A stretch of DNA of 64,000 bases from Cyanobacteria bacterium SBLK (GCA_017746715.1 JAGHZQ010000047.1:240055-304054); one strand, 5' to 3'; counted from the first letter of the stretch, positions 54,720 through 64,000 are shown. The notes: a model not told the origin generated them from the sequence alone. Numbers and translations: made by a program.

Positions 54720-55187
54720 ATGACCATGCAAAATTTAGAGGCTCTGGTTGCTGAAGAGGACGAACTCAATTCAGAAGCTCCCAACTACAAAGATTTAATA
54801 GAAACGGTGATTTCCAGCTTGGCCCAAAATGATAGTGCGATGGTCAATCACACCCAAGATGGACACCTGTGGAAATTTCAATACGGCAGCGTCGAAGTTT
54901 TCGTTCAGTTAACCGGAGAAACTGAAGACGATTTACTCACGGTTTGGTCGCCCGTTTTAAAACTTCCTGCTAAAAACGAACTCGATTTAATGAAAAAATT
55001 AATGGAGATGAATTGGTCGGGAACTTTTGAGACTTGTTTTGGGATTTTTGGCGATCGCATTGTCGTCTCGTCTCAACGTGCCGTTGCCGATCTATCTGCC
55101 ACAGAAATTTCGCGCACGATTACCCTTGTGGCAACCATAGCCGATGATAATGATGAAATTCTTCAAGCCGAATTTGGGCAGGAGTAA
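54720..55187 (+). CDS. YbjN/DUF1821 (type III chaperone-like fold) protein
   Basis: 155 residues from ATG 54720; upstream in-frame TTG codons lie in the heptamer array and are not credible. The family fold (ISSLAQNDSAMVNHTQDGHLWKFQYGSVEVFVQL, then LMKKLMEMNWSGTFETCFGIFGDRIVV) is that of YbjN/DUF1821, related to type III secretion chaperones and conserved in cyanobacteria; function unknown. Confidence 0.75.
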   Translation: MTMQNLEALVAEEDELNSEAPNYKDLIETVISSLAQNDSAMVNHTQDGHLWKFQYGSVEVFVQLTGETEDDLLTVWSPVLKLPAKNELDLMKKLMEMNWSGTFETCFGIFGDRIVVSSQRAVADLSATEISRTITLVATIADDNDEILQAEFGQE

Positions 55188-55274
55188 AAGGTAAACAGCA
55201 AAGAAAGAGTAACCCACCCCCAAGCCCCTCCCAAGAGGGGAGCAAAACCCTGCCAATCCCTCCCAAGAGAGGAG

Positions 55275-56036
55275 ATGCCAACAACTAACACTTCGACTTC
55301 CCTCAGTGCAGGCAACAAAATCTGGCGTTTTATTCCCCTTATCGATGCTCCGGGATCGACCCAAATGGCGATCGATCGCTGGTTGTTCCAGCAGCACGCT
55401 GCGGGGAATTGTCCGCCAACCTTGCGCTTTTATACATGGAATCCCGCAGCCATCTCTTTAGGGTATCACCAACGCCAATATCCCGAATTTTGGCAGCAGT
55501 TGCAATGGCAAGGACGGGCGATCGATTTAATCCGCCGTCCCACGGGAGGACGAGCCGTTCTACATCAAGGAGATTTAACTTATATGGTAGTAACGTCCGG
55601 ACTATCGGGGACGCGATCGCAAACCTATCAATATCTTTGCTCTTTTTTGATTGCCGGTTGGCGCGCCCTCGGGGTCGATCTCCACTATGGTAGGGCAGGA
55701 CGGGGATACATCAAACAAGCCAGTTGTTTTAGCAGCGCAACGACCGCCGATCTCGTGACGGAAAGCGGTTATAAATTCATTGGTAGCGCTCAATACCGTC
55801 AAGGGAAGGCGATTTTACAACACGGCGCGATCGCCCTATCTCGCAATTTAGAATTATATCGTCGCGTTTTTGAGTTATTGCCAATCGGGAATCCTCCTCC
55901 CCATCAGTGGAAACAAGAACAAATTATAGAGAGTCTGAAAACTGCCGCACGAGATTGTTGGAATATCGAATTTGTTGCTCAACCTCTAAACCAGTCAGAA
56001 TGGAACGAGATACAGTGTGATAGTCTTAACGATTAA
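55275..56036 (+). CDS. Lipoate/octanoate transferase (LipM-like)
   Basis: 253 residues of the biotin/lipoyl ligase superfamily. Landmarks: RFYTWNPAAISLGYHQ, RRPTGGRAVLHQGDLTY, and KQASCFSSATTADLV with a Cys placed like the catalytic Cys of LipM, then KFIGSAQYR. LipM octanoyl transferases move octanoate to GcvH or E2; the sequence does not exclude a LplA activity. A repeat with CCTCCCAAGAG blocks lies at 55207-55275. Confidence 0.75.
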   Translation: MPTTNTSTSLSAGNKIWRFIPLIDAPGSTQMAIDRWLFQQHAAGNCPPTLRFYTWNPAAISLGYHQRQYPEFWQQLQWQGRAIDLIRRPTGGRAVLHQGDLTYMVVTSGLSGTRSQTYQYLCSFLIAGWRALGVDLHYGRAGRGYIKQASCFSSATTADLVTESGYKFIGSAQYRQGKAILQHGAIALSRNLELYRRVFELLPIGNPPPHQWKQEQIIESLKTAARDCWNIEFVAQPLNQSEWNEIQCDSLND

Positions 56037-56059
56037 TTACCCCTTATCGAGTTTCAAAG

Positions 56060-56410
56060 ATGATGTCAGACGATTCCCAAGGCCAAATTTCCGTGGAAGC
56101 CCTTTCCCAACGCATGAAAGAATCTCGCGAAACCTTACAACTGATTGACGTGCGCGAACCCGATGAAATTAATATTGCCTACGTTGAAGGGTTTGAAGTG
56201 CTATCGTTGAGTAAATTTGAGGAGTGGTCGCCAGAGATTAAAAATCGCTTAAAGGTTGATGGGGAAACTTATGTGATGTGCCATCACGGAATGCGATCGG
56301 CGCAAATGTGTCAATGGCTACGAAGTCAGGGCTTTACCAATGTTAAAAACATTACGGGTGGCATAGAGGCTTATGCTTGTTTAGTCGATCCGAACGTGCC
56401 TCGATATTAA
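56060..56410 (+). CDS. Rhodanese-domain protein
   Basis: 116 residues with the active-site loop C-H-H-G-M-R-S (VMCHHGMRSAQMC) and the CH2 motif LIDVREPDE. Predicted sulfurtransferase, or a protein-binding relative. It precedes hrcA by 94 bases in the same direction. Confidence 0.85.
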   Translation: MMSDDSQGQISVEALSQRMKESRETLQLIDVREPDEINIAYVEGFEVLSLSKFEEWSPEIKNRLKVDGETYVMCHHGMRSAQMCQWLRSQGFTNVKNITGGIEAYACLVDPNVPRY

Positions 56411-56504
56411 ATCGCAACTCATCTCTTTTTAACCTTTGCTTCTCATTGTCTTTAATAGCATTTTTTCTTTTGAAAAACTTTTTTACTGCAAAAATTTTTT
56501 ACTC

Positions 56505-57587
56505 ATGTCGTCTTCTTTCGAGTTAAGCGATCGCCATCAATCCGTACTTTGGGCTACGATTCGTCATTACGTAGCAACAGCAGAACCCGTCGGATCTAAA
56601 ACCCTCGCCCAAGAGTACAATTTTCAAGTCAGTCCTGCAACGATTCGCAATGCCATGGGTCGCTTGGAAAAAGAAGGATTCTTGTATCAACCTCATACGT
56701 CAGCCGGTCGCATTCCTTCCGACTCGGGCTATCGAATTTATGTCGATCGCTTGATGAGTCCCGATGACATGGGAAACGAACAAATTATCGATCTCTATAC
56801 TCAACAACTTGATTGGAATACTTACAATTTAGAAGTTCTGCTCAAACGCGCCACGCAAATTTTAGCCACCTTAAGCGGCCATATTGCCTTAATCACCCTC
56901 CCGCAAAATCCGCGCGATTGCCTGCGTCATTTGCAACTAGTTCCCGTGAGCGAGAAGCAGGTGATGTTAGTCGTCGTGATGGAAGGCTATCAAACCCAAT
57001 CGATTTTAATGGATTTAGCGATCGCGGAGTCTGAAGATCGAGAAGACAGTGAAGAATTTATTGCTGAAGAATTACAAATTCTCTCTAATTTTTTAAATCA
57101 TAAGTTACGTGGCAAATCTCTTTCCGATTTAAGTAGCATTGATTGGGTCGAACTCGATCGCGAGTTTCAATGCTATGCCGATATTTTAAAAACATCCCTC
57201 GTAGAATTAGAGAAATGCTTGCATCAACCCGCTTATACGCCGATTCTCATTCGCGGCATTTCTGAAGCCTTACGCCAACCGGAATTTGCGCGAGTGAGTC
57301 AAATTCAAACCTTATTGCATCTCCTTGAAGAAGAGCAAGACCAACTGTTTCCCCTCATTTTTGAAACGCCCGAGAGCGAAGACGATAACAAGCGTGCAAG
57401 CGTCCGCATCGGTTCGGAAAATTCCCTCGAACCCCTCAATATTTGTACCTTAATTTCAGCCCGCTATCATCAAGGAGATATTCCCGTGGGTAGCGTCGGA
57501 CTCATAGGACCCACCCGCATGCTCTACGAAAATGCGATCGCCTTGGTGGAAGCCTCTGCGGATTATCTTTCCGAAGCCTTGAGTTAG
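56505..57587 (+). CDS. hrcA: Heat-inducible transcription repressor
   Basis: 360 residues from ATG 56505. The N-terminal winged helix reads RHYVATAEPVGSKTLAQEY and VSPATIRNAMGRLEKEGFLYQPHTSAGRIPSDSGYR (in part), the HrcA family signature, and the C-terminal half includes ILIRGISEALRQPEF and GPTRMLYENAIALVE. It binds CIRCE elements upstream of groESL/dnaK. No CIRCE repeat (TTAGCACTC...) is seen next to it. Confidence 0.93.
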   Translation: MSSSFELSDRHQSVLWATIRHYVATAEPVGSKTLAQEYNFQVSPATIRNAMGRLEKEGFLYQPHTSAGRIPSDSGYRIYVDRLMSPDDMGNEQIIDLYTQQLDWNTYNLEVLLKRATQILATLSGHIALITLPQNPRDCLRHLQLVPVSEKQVMLVVVMEGYQTQSILMDLAIAESEDREDSEEFIAEELQILSNFLNHKLRGKSLSDLSSIDWVELDREFQCYADILKTSLVELEKCLHQPAYTPILIRGISEALRQPEFARVSQIQTLLHLLEEEQDQLFPLIFETPESEDDNKRASVRIGSENSLEPLNICTLISARYHQGDIPVGSVGLIGPTRMLYENAIALVEASADYLSEALS

Positions 57588-57997
57588 TCGCGATCGATTT
57601 GCTCTGACAACTTTTCTGAGAACTTGTGACTATCTATGCCAGTATGGCTATGGTAGCGGCGATCGCCACTGGAGGGAGTGGGGAGAAGGGGAGAAAATTC
57701 TTGGGATTCGAACTAATATCAAATCCGGAAAATAGATTATAATTAATATTGGGTAAAATCTAGAGATTAATCAATTCATTATACGATCTGCAAAAGCATA
57801 AGTCACAAGGGGGCTAGCCCCCTTGGAAACCCCCACTGAGGGCGCAGCGCCGCCCCCAGACCCCCCGCGCAGGGCTTCGCTATATTTTCATTTTCTCTAC
57901 ATCTAAAAGTGCTTTTCTAACCCATAAGAATGAGCACAATACCTCGGTTCAGAGTTGTAATAAATGTTTTCTTATTAACCGGATTTGATATAATTTT
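57588..57997. other. Intergenic region with GC-rich palindromic repeat
   Basis: No gene seen. A perfect 20-bp palindrome (CAAGGGGGCTAGCCCCCTTG, 57806-57825) and a GC-rich stretch to about 57875 form a strong fold typical of dispersed cyanobacterial repeats. A G-rich string lies near 57665-57690. It also separates hrcA from the convergent araC-type gene. Confidence 0.65.
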
Positions 57998-58867
57998 TTA
58001 ATGGGTTCTATAGGCTTTGGGAGTTACTCCCGTTAGTTGTCGAAACCGCTTGCCGAGATGACTGTGACTGTTGAATCCGCATTCTAAAGCAATATCGGCG
58101 ATCGATCGCTCTGTTTGTTTTAATAATTCCTTGGCCCGCTCTATCCGTTGTTGAATGAGATATTGATGGGGAGTAATACCGAGAGATTGTTTAAATAAAC
58201 GGCTGAAATGAAATTGACTCATATCGGGTAAGCGAGCCAAGTCTTCCAGTTTAATCTCGCTATCTAAATGTGCATCGATATAATCTAAAATTTGCCGGAG
58301 TTGGTATGGAGGCAAACCTCCCTCATAAACGGGGACTTTTGGGGCGATCGCGGCGTATTGTTTGAGTAGGTTAACAGCCAAAACGTTAGCCAGCGAATCA
58401 ATATAAAGGCTGCTGGTCGATTCTTGCTGGAATTCGGCGAGGAGCATCATAATAATCGCTTCGATCTGGGGGTTGCGGGTTTGAAATTCCGGTCGCAGTT
58501 CTAGGCGATCGCAATTCCCTTGCAGGGTTTCGCGAGCAATTTTTTGGATGAAACGAACGGGTAAGCGAATCTGTAAATAATTTTCATCTTCTTCCCAGCG
58601 AACAAAAAGCGGGATTTTGGCGGGGGTAATTGTAAAATCTCCTTTGGCATATAGTCCCGTGTGAGTTTTGCCGTCTTGCTGTTGTAAATAGGGGACTGGA
58701 CGAGAAGCAAGGGTCATGGAAATCGCGTGGTCTTCTTCAAATTGAAAACCGCCTTCTCCCACGGGATTTAAGGATTGTTTGAGACGAATATTTTCCCAGC
58801 ACGACGATCGCTCGGATGAGGTAGAGGGATCGGGGTTTTCCGTGGGTCGGATGGCGAGATGTTCCAT
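57998..58867 (-). CDS. AraC-family transcriptional regulator
   Basis: 289 residues. The N-terminal half (about 1-180) is a ligand-binding region, and the C-terminal domain has two HTHs: KLEDLARLPDMSQFHFSRLFKQSL and SIADIALECGFNSHSHLGKRFRQLTGVTPKAYR. It is divergent from the SDR/DUF1772/DUF4345 set across a 235-bp region, and probably activates it (inference). Confidence 0.85.
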   Translation of the reverse strand: MEHLAIRPTENPDPSTSSERSSCWENIRLKQSLNPVGEGGFQFEEDHAISMTLASRPVPYLQQQDGKTHTGLYAKGDFTITPAKIPLFVRWEEDENYLQIRLPVRFIQKIARETLQGNCDRLELRPEFQTRNPQIEAIIMMLLAEFQQESTSSLYIDSLANVLAVNLLKQYAAIAPKVPVYEGGLPPYQLRQILDYIDAHLDSEIKLEDLARLPDMSQFHFSRLFKQSLGITPHQYLIQQRIERAKELLKQTERSIADIALECGFNSHSHLGKRFRQLTGVTPKAYRTH

Positions 58868-59102
58868 AACGCGATCGAGGGACTTGGTTGAATCCTGCGA
58901 GATTTGCTTTGCATTTTAGCGATCCCAGAAAGCGATCGCAAGATCGTGATAGTTCCGCAAGAACGAGATAGCAGGATATTGGGGGGTTTCTTAAGCTGAA
59001 AGAGTCAAATCAATTCAAAATTCAAAATTATCAATTCAAAATTATCGTCTCTTTTGAGTTTTGAATTCACAAAAAAGTCAGTAATTTAGGAGAAAAACAG
59101 CG

Positions 59103-59729
59103 ATGAAACTGGTTATTTTTGGAGCAACGGGAAGCACGGGTCGTCAAATTGTCGAACAGGCTCTCGAACAAGGACACGCGGTGACGGCATTTACCCGCAA
59201 TCCTGCGGCACTGGAGAGCCAACATGCCAACCTCGAAACGATACAGGGGGATGTGATGGGTTTTACCGCAGTAGAGCGAGCGGTACGGGGTCAAGATGCT
59301 GCGATTTGCGTTCTCGGTGGGGGTAAAAATCTCACGGGAACGGTTCGCTCTCAAGGTACGGAACATATTATCCAAGCGATGGAAAAAACGGGGGTTCGAC
59401 GTTTGATTTGTCAATCTACCATCGGAGCGGGAGAGAGTTGGGAAAATCTCAATTTCTACTGGAAATATGTCATGTTTGGCTTCATTTTGCGAAATGTGCT
59501 GGCCGACCACCAACGGCAGGAAAAAGCTGTCAAACAAAGCAATTTAGACTGGACGATCGTGCGTCCGGGAGCTTTTGTGGAAGGGGATCTCACGGGAAAC
59601 TATCGCCACGGTTTTCCCAGTACGGAGAAAACAAAACTCGCCATTTCTCGCGCCGATATTGCGGATTTTATTTTAAAACAATTGACCGATAACACCTATC
59701 TGGGGAAAGCCCCCGCTTTATCCTACTAA
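59103..59729 (+). CDS. NAD(P)-binding atypical SDR (NmrA-like)
   Basis: 208 residues. The N-terminal G-A-T-G-S-T-G-R motif is the NmrA/atypical SDR NAD(P) site; VRGQDAAICVLGGGKNLTG and QSTIGAGESWENL follow. It lacks the catalytic YxxxK, so it may be a redox sensor or isomerase. It is the first gene of a rightward three-gene set. Confidence 0.85.
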   Translation: MKLVIFGATGSTGRQIVEQALEQGHAVTAFTRNPAALESQHANLETIQGDVMGFTAVERAVRGQDAAICVLGGGKNLTGTVRSQGTEHIIQAMEKTGVRRLICQSTIGAGESWENLNFYWKYVMFGFILRNVLADHQRQEKAVKQSNLDWTIVRPGAFVEGDLTGNYRHGFPSTEKTKLAISRADIADFILKQLTDNTYLGKAPALSY

Positions 59730-59763
59730 TTCGTTCCCATTTGCAACTATTTACCGGAGAACC

Positions 59764-60270
59764 ATGACCATCCTACAAAATTTGCGCTTGCCTTTAATCT
59801 TATTTTCTGCGATCGGGAGTGCTTTAAGTGCCGGAATTTTCTTCGCGTTTTCAACTTTTGTGATGCAAGCCTTGGCTCGGCAAACGGCCCCGTCGGGGAT
59901 TGCCACCATGCAATCGATTAATATTACGGTCATCAATCCGTGGTTTATGGCAGCCTTTTTCGGTCCGGCTTTAGCTTGCCTCGTATTGGCGATTTCCTTG
60001 TTCTTCCAATGGCAGCAACCCCATGCAATCTATTTATTAGGGGGAAGTTTGCTCTACCTTATCGGCACGATCGGCGTAACGCTCGCGGGTAATGTTCCCC
60101 TTAATGATGCTCTTGCCATTGTCTCTCCAGATAGCATCGAAGGGGCGACACTTTGGACAAAATACCTAACGGATTGGACATTTTGGAATCACGTCCGGAC
60201 GATCGCGGCATTTTTAGCGGCAGGATTGTTTGCCATTGCCCTCTGCGATCGCTCTGGCGCAACTCTATAG
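59764..60270 (+). CDS. DUF1772 membrane protein
   Basis: 168 residues, four membrane helices, as in DUF1772/anthrone-oxygenase-like proteins; the second helix begins with FSTFVMQALAR, and the last part holds the FWNHVRTIAAFLAAGLF block. Function unknown. 34 bases after the SDR. Confidence 0.8.
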   Translation: MTILQNLRLPLILFSAIGSALSAGIFFAFSTFVMQALARQTAPSGIATMQSINITVINPWFMAAFFGPALACLVLAISLFFQWQQPHAIYLLGGSLLYLIGTIGVTLAGNVPLNDALAIVSPDSIEGATLWTKYLTDWTFWNHVRTIAAFLAAGLFAIALCDRSGATL

Positions 60271-60341
60271 TATCACAGTGGGGCGTTCTGCGCTCCACTA
60301 TTTCATTCATTGATTGCTATTTTCAACGGTGAGAAAGACAG

Positions 60342-60752
60342 ATGCAAAACTCTATTTTTTTGAAAATTGTCTTGTATATTTCCGGCTTGGTTGCGATCGC
60401 GATTGCTGGATTTATTCTCCTCTCTCCCACTGATTTCTATGCCACAAACCACATCGATATCGGTGGCAATCCCAATTTACTGAGCGAAATTCGTGCACCG
60501 GCTGGCGCTTTACTTTCCTTCGGTATTCTCATGTTAATGGGGGCTTTTATCCCTCGACTCGCATTTACATCAATTTTACTTTCAACTGTTTTATATTTGG
60601 CTTACGGTTTATCGAGATTTGTTGGGATGCTCGTGGATGGATTGCCTGTTGATTCTTTGATTTGGTCGGCTGTTATTGAAGTTGTTCTAGGTTTAGTTTC
60701 TCTTTTTTGTCTCTGGAAGTATCAGTTATCTCAATCGGAACAAGATGTATAA
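60342..60752 (+). CDS. DUF4345 membrane protein
   Basis: 136 residues, four membrane helices, with the LSEIRAPAGALLSFGILMLMGAF segment of the DUF4345 family. Function unknown. It is the third gene after the AraC-type promoter region. Confidence 0.75.
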   Translation: MQNSIFLKIVLYISGLVAIAIAGFILLSPTDFYATNHIDIGGNPNLLSEIRAPAGALLSFGILMLMGAFIPRLAFTSILLSTVLYLAYGLSRFVGMLVDGLPVDSLIWSAVIEVVLGLVSLFCLWKYQLSQSEQDV

Positions 60753-60873
60753 TCAACTGTTTTCGGACTCATAACGGGAGAAAATTGTAATGCGATCGCT
60801 TTTCTGGATTGGGGAAGGCGATCGAGCAATATTTTGATAGAATACAGTGAGATGATTAAATTCAGCGACAATA

Positions 60874-61107
60874 ATGAAAAACAAAATTGTCTTAGAAATA
60901 TCTGAAGCTCTCTATGGGCAACTCGATCGCCTCTCTGAGTTAACCGAGGAATCGATTGAATCTCTCGCCATACAAATGATTGCTGCAAAATTGCCCGATC
61001 GCATTGAAAAAGCGCGTCGTTTTCAAGCAGAAATGGAAGAAATCACAAGCGATCGCCTGCATGGAGAAATTGATTTTGGAGAACCCGCAGGTCGTGAATT
61101 TGTCTAA
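60874..61107 (+). CDS. Antitoxin of a MazEF-type pair
   Basis: 77 residues. It has a helical N-terminus (IVLEISEALYGQLDRLSELTEESIESLAIQMIA) and an acidic C-terminal tail ending EPAGREFV. This is not the AbrB-type MazE; it looks like a small helical antitoxin, assigned by its overlap with a PemK/MazF-type toxin gene. Confidence 0.65.
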   Translation: MKNKIVLEISEALYGQLDRLSELTEESIESLAIQMIAAKLPDRIEKARRFQAEMEEITSDRLHGEIDFGEPAGREFV

Positions 61108-61459
61108 TAATTCCGAGCAATATATTCCCAGAAGGAGAGATATTATTTGGGTCAATTTTTCGCCTCAGTCGGGACGAGAACAAGCAGGTCGCCGTCCTGC
61201 TTTAGTGATTTCGCCAACAAGTTATAATCGTAAGGTTGGATTGGCGATCGCTTGTCCGATTACAACCCGGATCAAAGGATATCGTTATGAAGTTGTCATT
61301 CCGGAAGGACTACCCGTTTCGGGAGTTATTCTATCAGACCATGTTAAATCTCTGGATTGGCGATCGCGCAATACTCAATATGCTTGTCAGATTCCAACTG
61401 AAGTTTTAATTGAAGTGTTAACTAAGTTGAACGATCTTCTGATGGATGCTCTGATTTAA
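61094..61459 (+). CDS. PemK/MazF-family toxin
   Basis: 121 residues from GTG 61094, which overlaps the antitoxin stop at 61105-61107. YIPRRRDIIWVNFSPQSGREQAGRRPALVISP is the PemK/MazF hallmark; LSDHVKSLDW and a C-terminal helix follow. It probably cuts RNA. TTG 61100 or the upstream ATG at 61055 are alternatives for the start. Confidence 0.85.
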   Translation: MNLSNNSEQYIPRRRDIIWVNFSPQSGREQAGRRPALVISPTSYNRKVGLAIACPITTRIKGYRYEVVIPEGLPVSGVILSDHVKSLDWRSRNTQYACQIPTEVLIEVLTKLNDLLMDALI

Positions 61460-61487
61460 TCGTGCGATCGCTTTTTAAGATTAAGTC

Positions 61488-63306
61488 TTAGGTTGGTGGA
61501 AGTGCGATCGCTTTTTCTTCTTCCTCTTCCATTTTCGCAACAAAGTTGATTTCTCGTCGTATCCATCGCCAAATAAAGTCTTTTTGTTCCTCCGTAAAGT
61601 TAAGTTGAATAAAGAGATCGTTAATGCGATCGGTTTCTATTTCTGGATATTTCAATCGAGATGAAAATACAGAGTAGATAAAAAGTGATAAATTGAATTC
61701 AAAGTTGTCACGTAAAACCTCTAAACGCTCTTGAGATTCATGAGTTTCCCACATAGTTGCTAAAAGAGCATAAAATCCAAAAATTGAAGAATGATTGAGT
61801 ATTTTTGTCAATTCATGAAGATTTTTTTTATTATTAAGATTTTTAAGAAAGATATTACTATAGTTATCAAATTGTGACAGATCGCATATCCAAGGTAAAG
61901 ATGAAGATACAATAAACTCATGAATTTGCAAACTTTCAACTATTTTCTTTGTTCTTTTTTGAACAGAAATATCTGAAATAAGAATTTGAAACAACAGAGA
62001 AGTTGCTGCACCGAGTCTTCTTGCAGATGAAGAAATCATATATGGAAAATACTTAAAAGATTTTTCTATGCCATGAAATTCTATAAAATCTAAAAGATTA
62101 ATTTTTGTGTTTTGAACAGCAACCAAACAAATCACAAAATAATCTTTACATAATCTGTGAAATTGATTGGGTTTTAATTCACTCAAGTATTCAATGGAAT
62201 TTTCATAATCTATTTCTAGTAAAAAACAAATTTCTTTTTCATTTTCACTATCTATTCTTTCCTCAATCATATTGTAAAAAACTGAATTTATACTTTCTTT
62301 GTTCTCCAATGCAGTATTGTTTAAACTATCTCCTATTTCGAGTGTTTCTATGATTGAATTATATAAAGTTATATTTGAAACATTGATGGTCTTATGATTG
62401 CAAAATTCAATCAAACTCGAAAGATGTTCTCTTACGATTTTCTTCGTTACTTGAGGGCTAGGAATTAAAAATTCTAAGCATTGAATCGAAAATAGTAATA
62501 AATTCCATTTTTCCTTATCTAAAATATTAAAACTGTTTGCCTTTTCAAGTAAGGCAATCAATAGCTTGTCTATGGCTTCTTCTTTGGTTTTATGTTGTAT
62601 TTGAAAAACCAATTGAGAGACAACATTCCATTCTTGATTCTCAATCCTTGGCAATAGTATTTCTAGTAGTTCTTTCCATGTTTCACAATGTCGATTCAGA
62701 TAAGCAGCCGTAAAATATTCTAAAAAAGTACGATGTGTAAATTGATATAAAGATTCTCCTTCTCTGTTTATTTTGCATTAAAAACGTCAGATTTTTTTGA
62801 ATTGCAGCCAATTCATCTAAAACCATGCGATGCCGAAATTCCGATCGCGCCTCATGTGCTGAAAGTTTCCCCGCGTCGATCGCTATGCGTAGCGCTTGCT
62901 CGCATCCTTCTAATAAAATATCAAAAATTTGCGGTGCAGAATCCTCAAGCTCCGTTTCTGGAATATTCGTATGAAGTGAAAAACAAAGTAAAAATTCTTG
63001 TCGAATTGAATCAATATCTTTTTGCCGATCCTTTAAACTCGATGCTGCATAAATTTGGCGAACGATCGCCTCTGCTTCCGGAGAAGTCAAAAACAGGCAA
63101 ATTTGGTCGATTTCAGCTTTTCCTAAAGGTTCTATCGTCTCTGCGACTTCCTCTGCTGCTTGCTGTAAAATCGGTTCTAAAGCAGTTTCTCGCCATTTTC
63201 GTCTTTCTAAAATTTCCTCACCGATCGCTTGCCTACCAATATAACGGCCAGTGGGTGTAAGGAGAGGGGCTAAACTTCGACCAATTAACGCTAAATCGGG
63301 TGTCAT
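61488..63306 (-). pseudogene. NACHT NTPase with its NACHT core deleted and the frame broken
   Basis: The N-terminal helical domain is open from ATG 63306 to about 62750 (residues 1-180, ending FLMQNK). After that the same frame runs into a short nonsense tail (stop at 62683). The next frame resumes after the junction near 62755 with YQFTHRTFLEYFTAAYLNRH, the winged-helix/post-NACHT segment of NACHT proteins, and continues through helical repeats to the stop at 61488. The Walker A and B parts (about 300 residues) are gone, and the two halves are in different frames. A decayed STAND/NACHT defence-type gene. Confidence 0.75.
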
Positions 63307-63429
63307 CTTAACCTTTTAGAAAAAAGCCTACTTGCTGTAAATTGCAGCTATTGCCATCATAATACAAAAGTCGCGATCGCGCACTGCAATCAAAGATCGC
63401 GAACAACTTGAATGAGGCGAGTAAAACTT

Positions 63430-63720
63430 TCATAGATCGTGCTTTTCCTTAAGATATTCCCATTTCGCGCGATCGTAATCGAAGTCTGTCGGTACGGGAG
63501 TTGTATCGGTAAATAAGTCCTGAAACTCTTCGATTGTTGTCTTAAATAGGCGATCGGATAGCCCTTCTGTAGTTTCAGATACTTTAGCTGTTGTGCTTTC
63601 TTGTATGGCAATAGGTTTTAAGAGAATAACTTCGACTTCACCGGGGGTTAAATCAATGGGTTCGGTAATAATCAAATGACCGGACTCATCAATTTTTCCT
63701 TTCAGTTTTAAGGCTTGCAC
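63430..63720 (-). CDS. Antitoxin-like protein, unknown
   Basis: 96 residues from GTG 63720, preceded by GGTGGAAA; an earlier in-frame ATG at 63804 adds 28 non-conserved residues. The N-terminus QALKLKGKIDESGHLIITEPIDLTPGEVEVILLKP is a form common in small cyanobacterial antitoxin-like proteins beside toxins; here no toxin gene is clear. An ATG at 63433 overlaps its stop but opens only a 41-residue frame. Confidence 0.55.
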   Translation of the reverse strand: MQALKLKGKIDESGHLIITEPIDLTPGEVEVILLKPIAIQESTTAKVSETTEGLSDRLFKTTIEEFQDLFTDTTPVPTDFDYDRAKWEYLKEKHDL

Positions 63721-63925
63721 GATCTGTTTTCCACCCAATAGACTATCAATAATAATTATAAGCGATCGCGATCGCCCATCTACTCTCCTACTTTTAATCA
63801 ACATTCATTTTCAACCAAGAAAAAAGCGTTTTAACTGTAAGTTCCAACTCGATCGCATCGAAAACAGGTATAGCAATTATCGAATGGATGAGGTACACTA
63901 GGAAAAAAGGAGGTCAAAAAAATAA

Positions 63926-64000
63926 ATGAAAGCATACTCAACAGATTTTAGAAAAAAAATTATCGAAACTTACGAAGAAGAAAAAATCTCACAAAGAGAG
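63926..64000 (+). CDS. IS630-type transposase, N-terminal fragment (window edge)
   Basis: From ATG 63926, preceded by AAGGAGGTC, the frame reads MKAYSTDFRKKIIETYEEE..., the N-terminal HTH start of IS630-family transposases. The gene runs off the window at 64000. Confidence 0.7.
   Translation, partial: MKAYSTDFRKKIIETYEEEKISQRE

Noticed and set aside
63311..63433. Short frame from ATG 63433 (leftward), overlapping the antitoxin-like gene's stop
   Set aside because: 41 codons and no toxin-like motif. The adjacent frame reads SFTRLIQVVRDL, which resembles a MazG start, but ends at once.
1..64000. tRNA and rRNA genes
   Set aside because: No cloverleaf-like stretch with CCA end or rRNA-like sequence was recognised by eye; a dedicated search could still find one.

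Overview
The window looks like chromosomal DNA of a cyanobacterium. The octamer GCGATCGC (HIP1) recurs throughout. Gene content is typical of the phylum: a short cyanobacterial-type Hfq beside dapF, a SecA without the C-terminal zinc tail, ComFB- and YbjN/DUF1821-type proteins, and an HTH-STAND NTPase. Heptamer repeats and small palindromic repeats are common. Most genes are housekeeping or conserved-hypothetical and occur singly or in short operons on both strands. I saw no rRNA, tRNA or CRISPR array.

Layout. 1-5.9 kb: a ThiO-like oxidase, an SRPBCC protein, RimI, a YbjQ-YbjQ-M48 peptidase run and an orphan OpuC/OsmF-type binding protein. 6-9.7 kb: a three-gene O-acetylation cassette (MBOAT, SGNH-like partner, acyltransferase-3). 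9.6-17.5 kb: DUF4230 and NAD synthetase, then an accessory stretch. It holds an HTH-STAND NTPase without a C-terminal sensor, an array of GTGACA repeats, a small MITE next to a gene remnant, a TRADD-N-associated-type membrane protein, and a toxin/antitoxin-like pair in divergent orientation. 17.5-22.6 kb: an O-antigen-ligase-like protein, SecA and a MOSC protein. 22.7-26 kb: an agmatinase-type ureohydrolase, a GST and a DUF1348 protein divergent from a GlxA-type regulator, possibly acquired as a unit. 26-29.3 kb: a znuA-znuC-znuB zinc uptake operon behind a Fur/Zur-like palindrome, interrupted between znuA and znuC by a MITE with a 9-bp target duplication.

29.3-36.2 kb: two small DNA-binding-like genes behind a CAAGA repeat array, a decayed Phd/YefM antitoxin, sdhA, a glycosyltransferase-like gene, a MATE exporter and a TPR protein. 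36.2-44.9 kb: a STAS protein divergent from an ABHD14-like hydrolase, a PAS histidine kinase, a metallophosphoesterase, a nuclease-like protein, dapF/hfq and an M23 peptidase. 45-50.5 kb: ComFB, an ECF sigma/anti-sigma pair, a second sigma-like protein and small enzymes. 50.5-53.4 kb: two divergent HTH regulators, a tandem partial duplication of a PAS-type gene, and two adjacent MITEs. 53.4-57.6 kb: a glycine-betaine-type binding protein, a YbjN protein, LipM-like, rhodanese and HrcA. 57.6-60.8 kb: an AraC regulator divergent from an SDR/DUF1772/DUF4345 operon. 60.8-64 kb: a MazEF-type pair, a NACHT NTPase that has lost its NACHT core and reading frame, an antitoxin-like gene, and the start of an IS630-type transposase.

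The accessory theme is conflict biology in several states of decay: two STAND/NACHT genes (one lacking a sensor, one internally deleted), a stand-alone TRADD-associated membrane protein, several toxin-antitoxin loci (one pseudogenised) and at least three MITE families. The best candidates for something less described are the GTGACA array upstream of the STAND gene, the YbjQ-YbjQ-M48 run, the CAAGA-controlled gene pair, and the MITE family sharing 9-bp target duplications. All product names come from reading motifs by eye; no database search was run.
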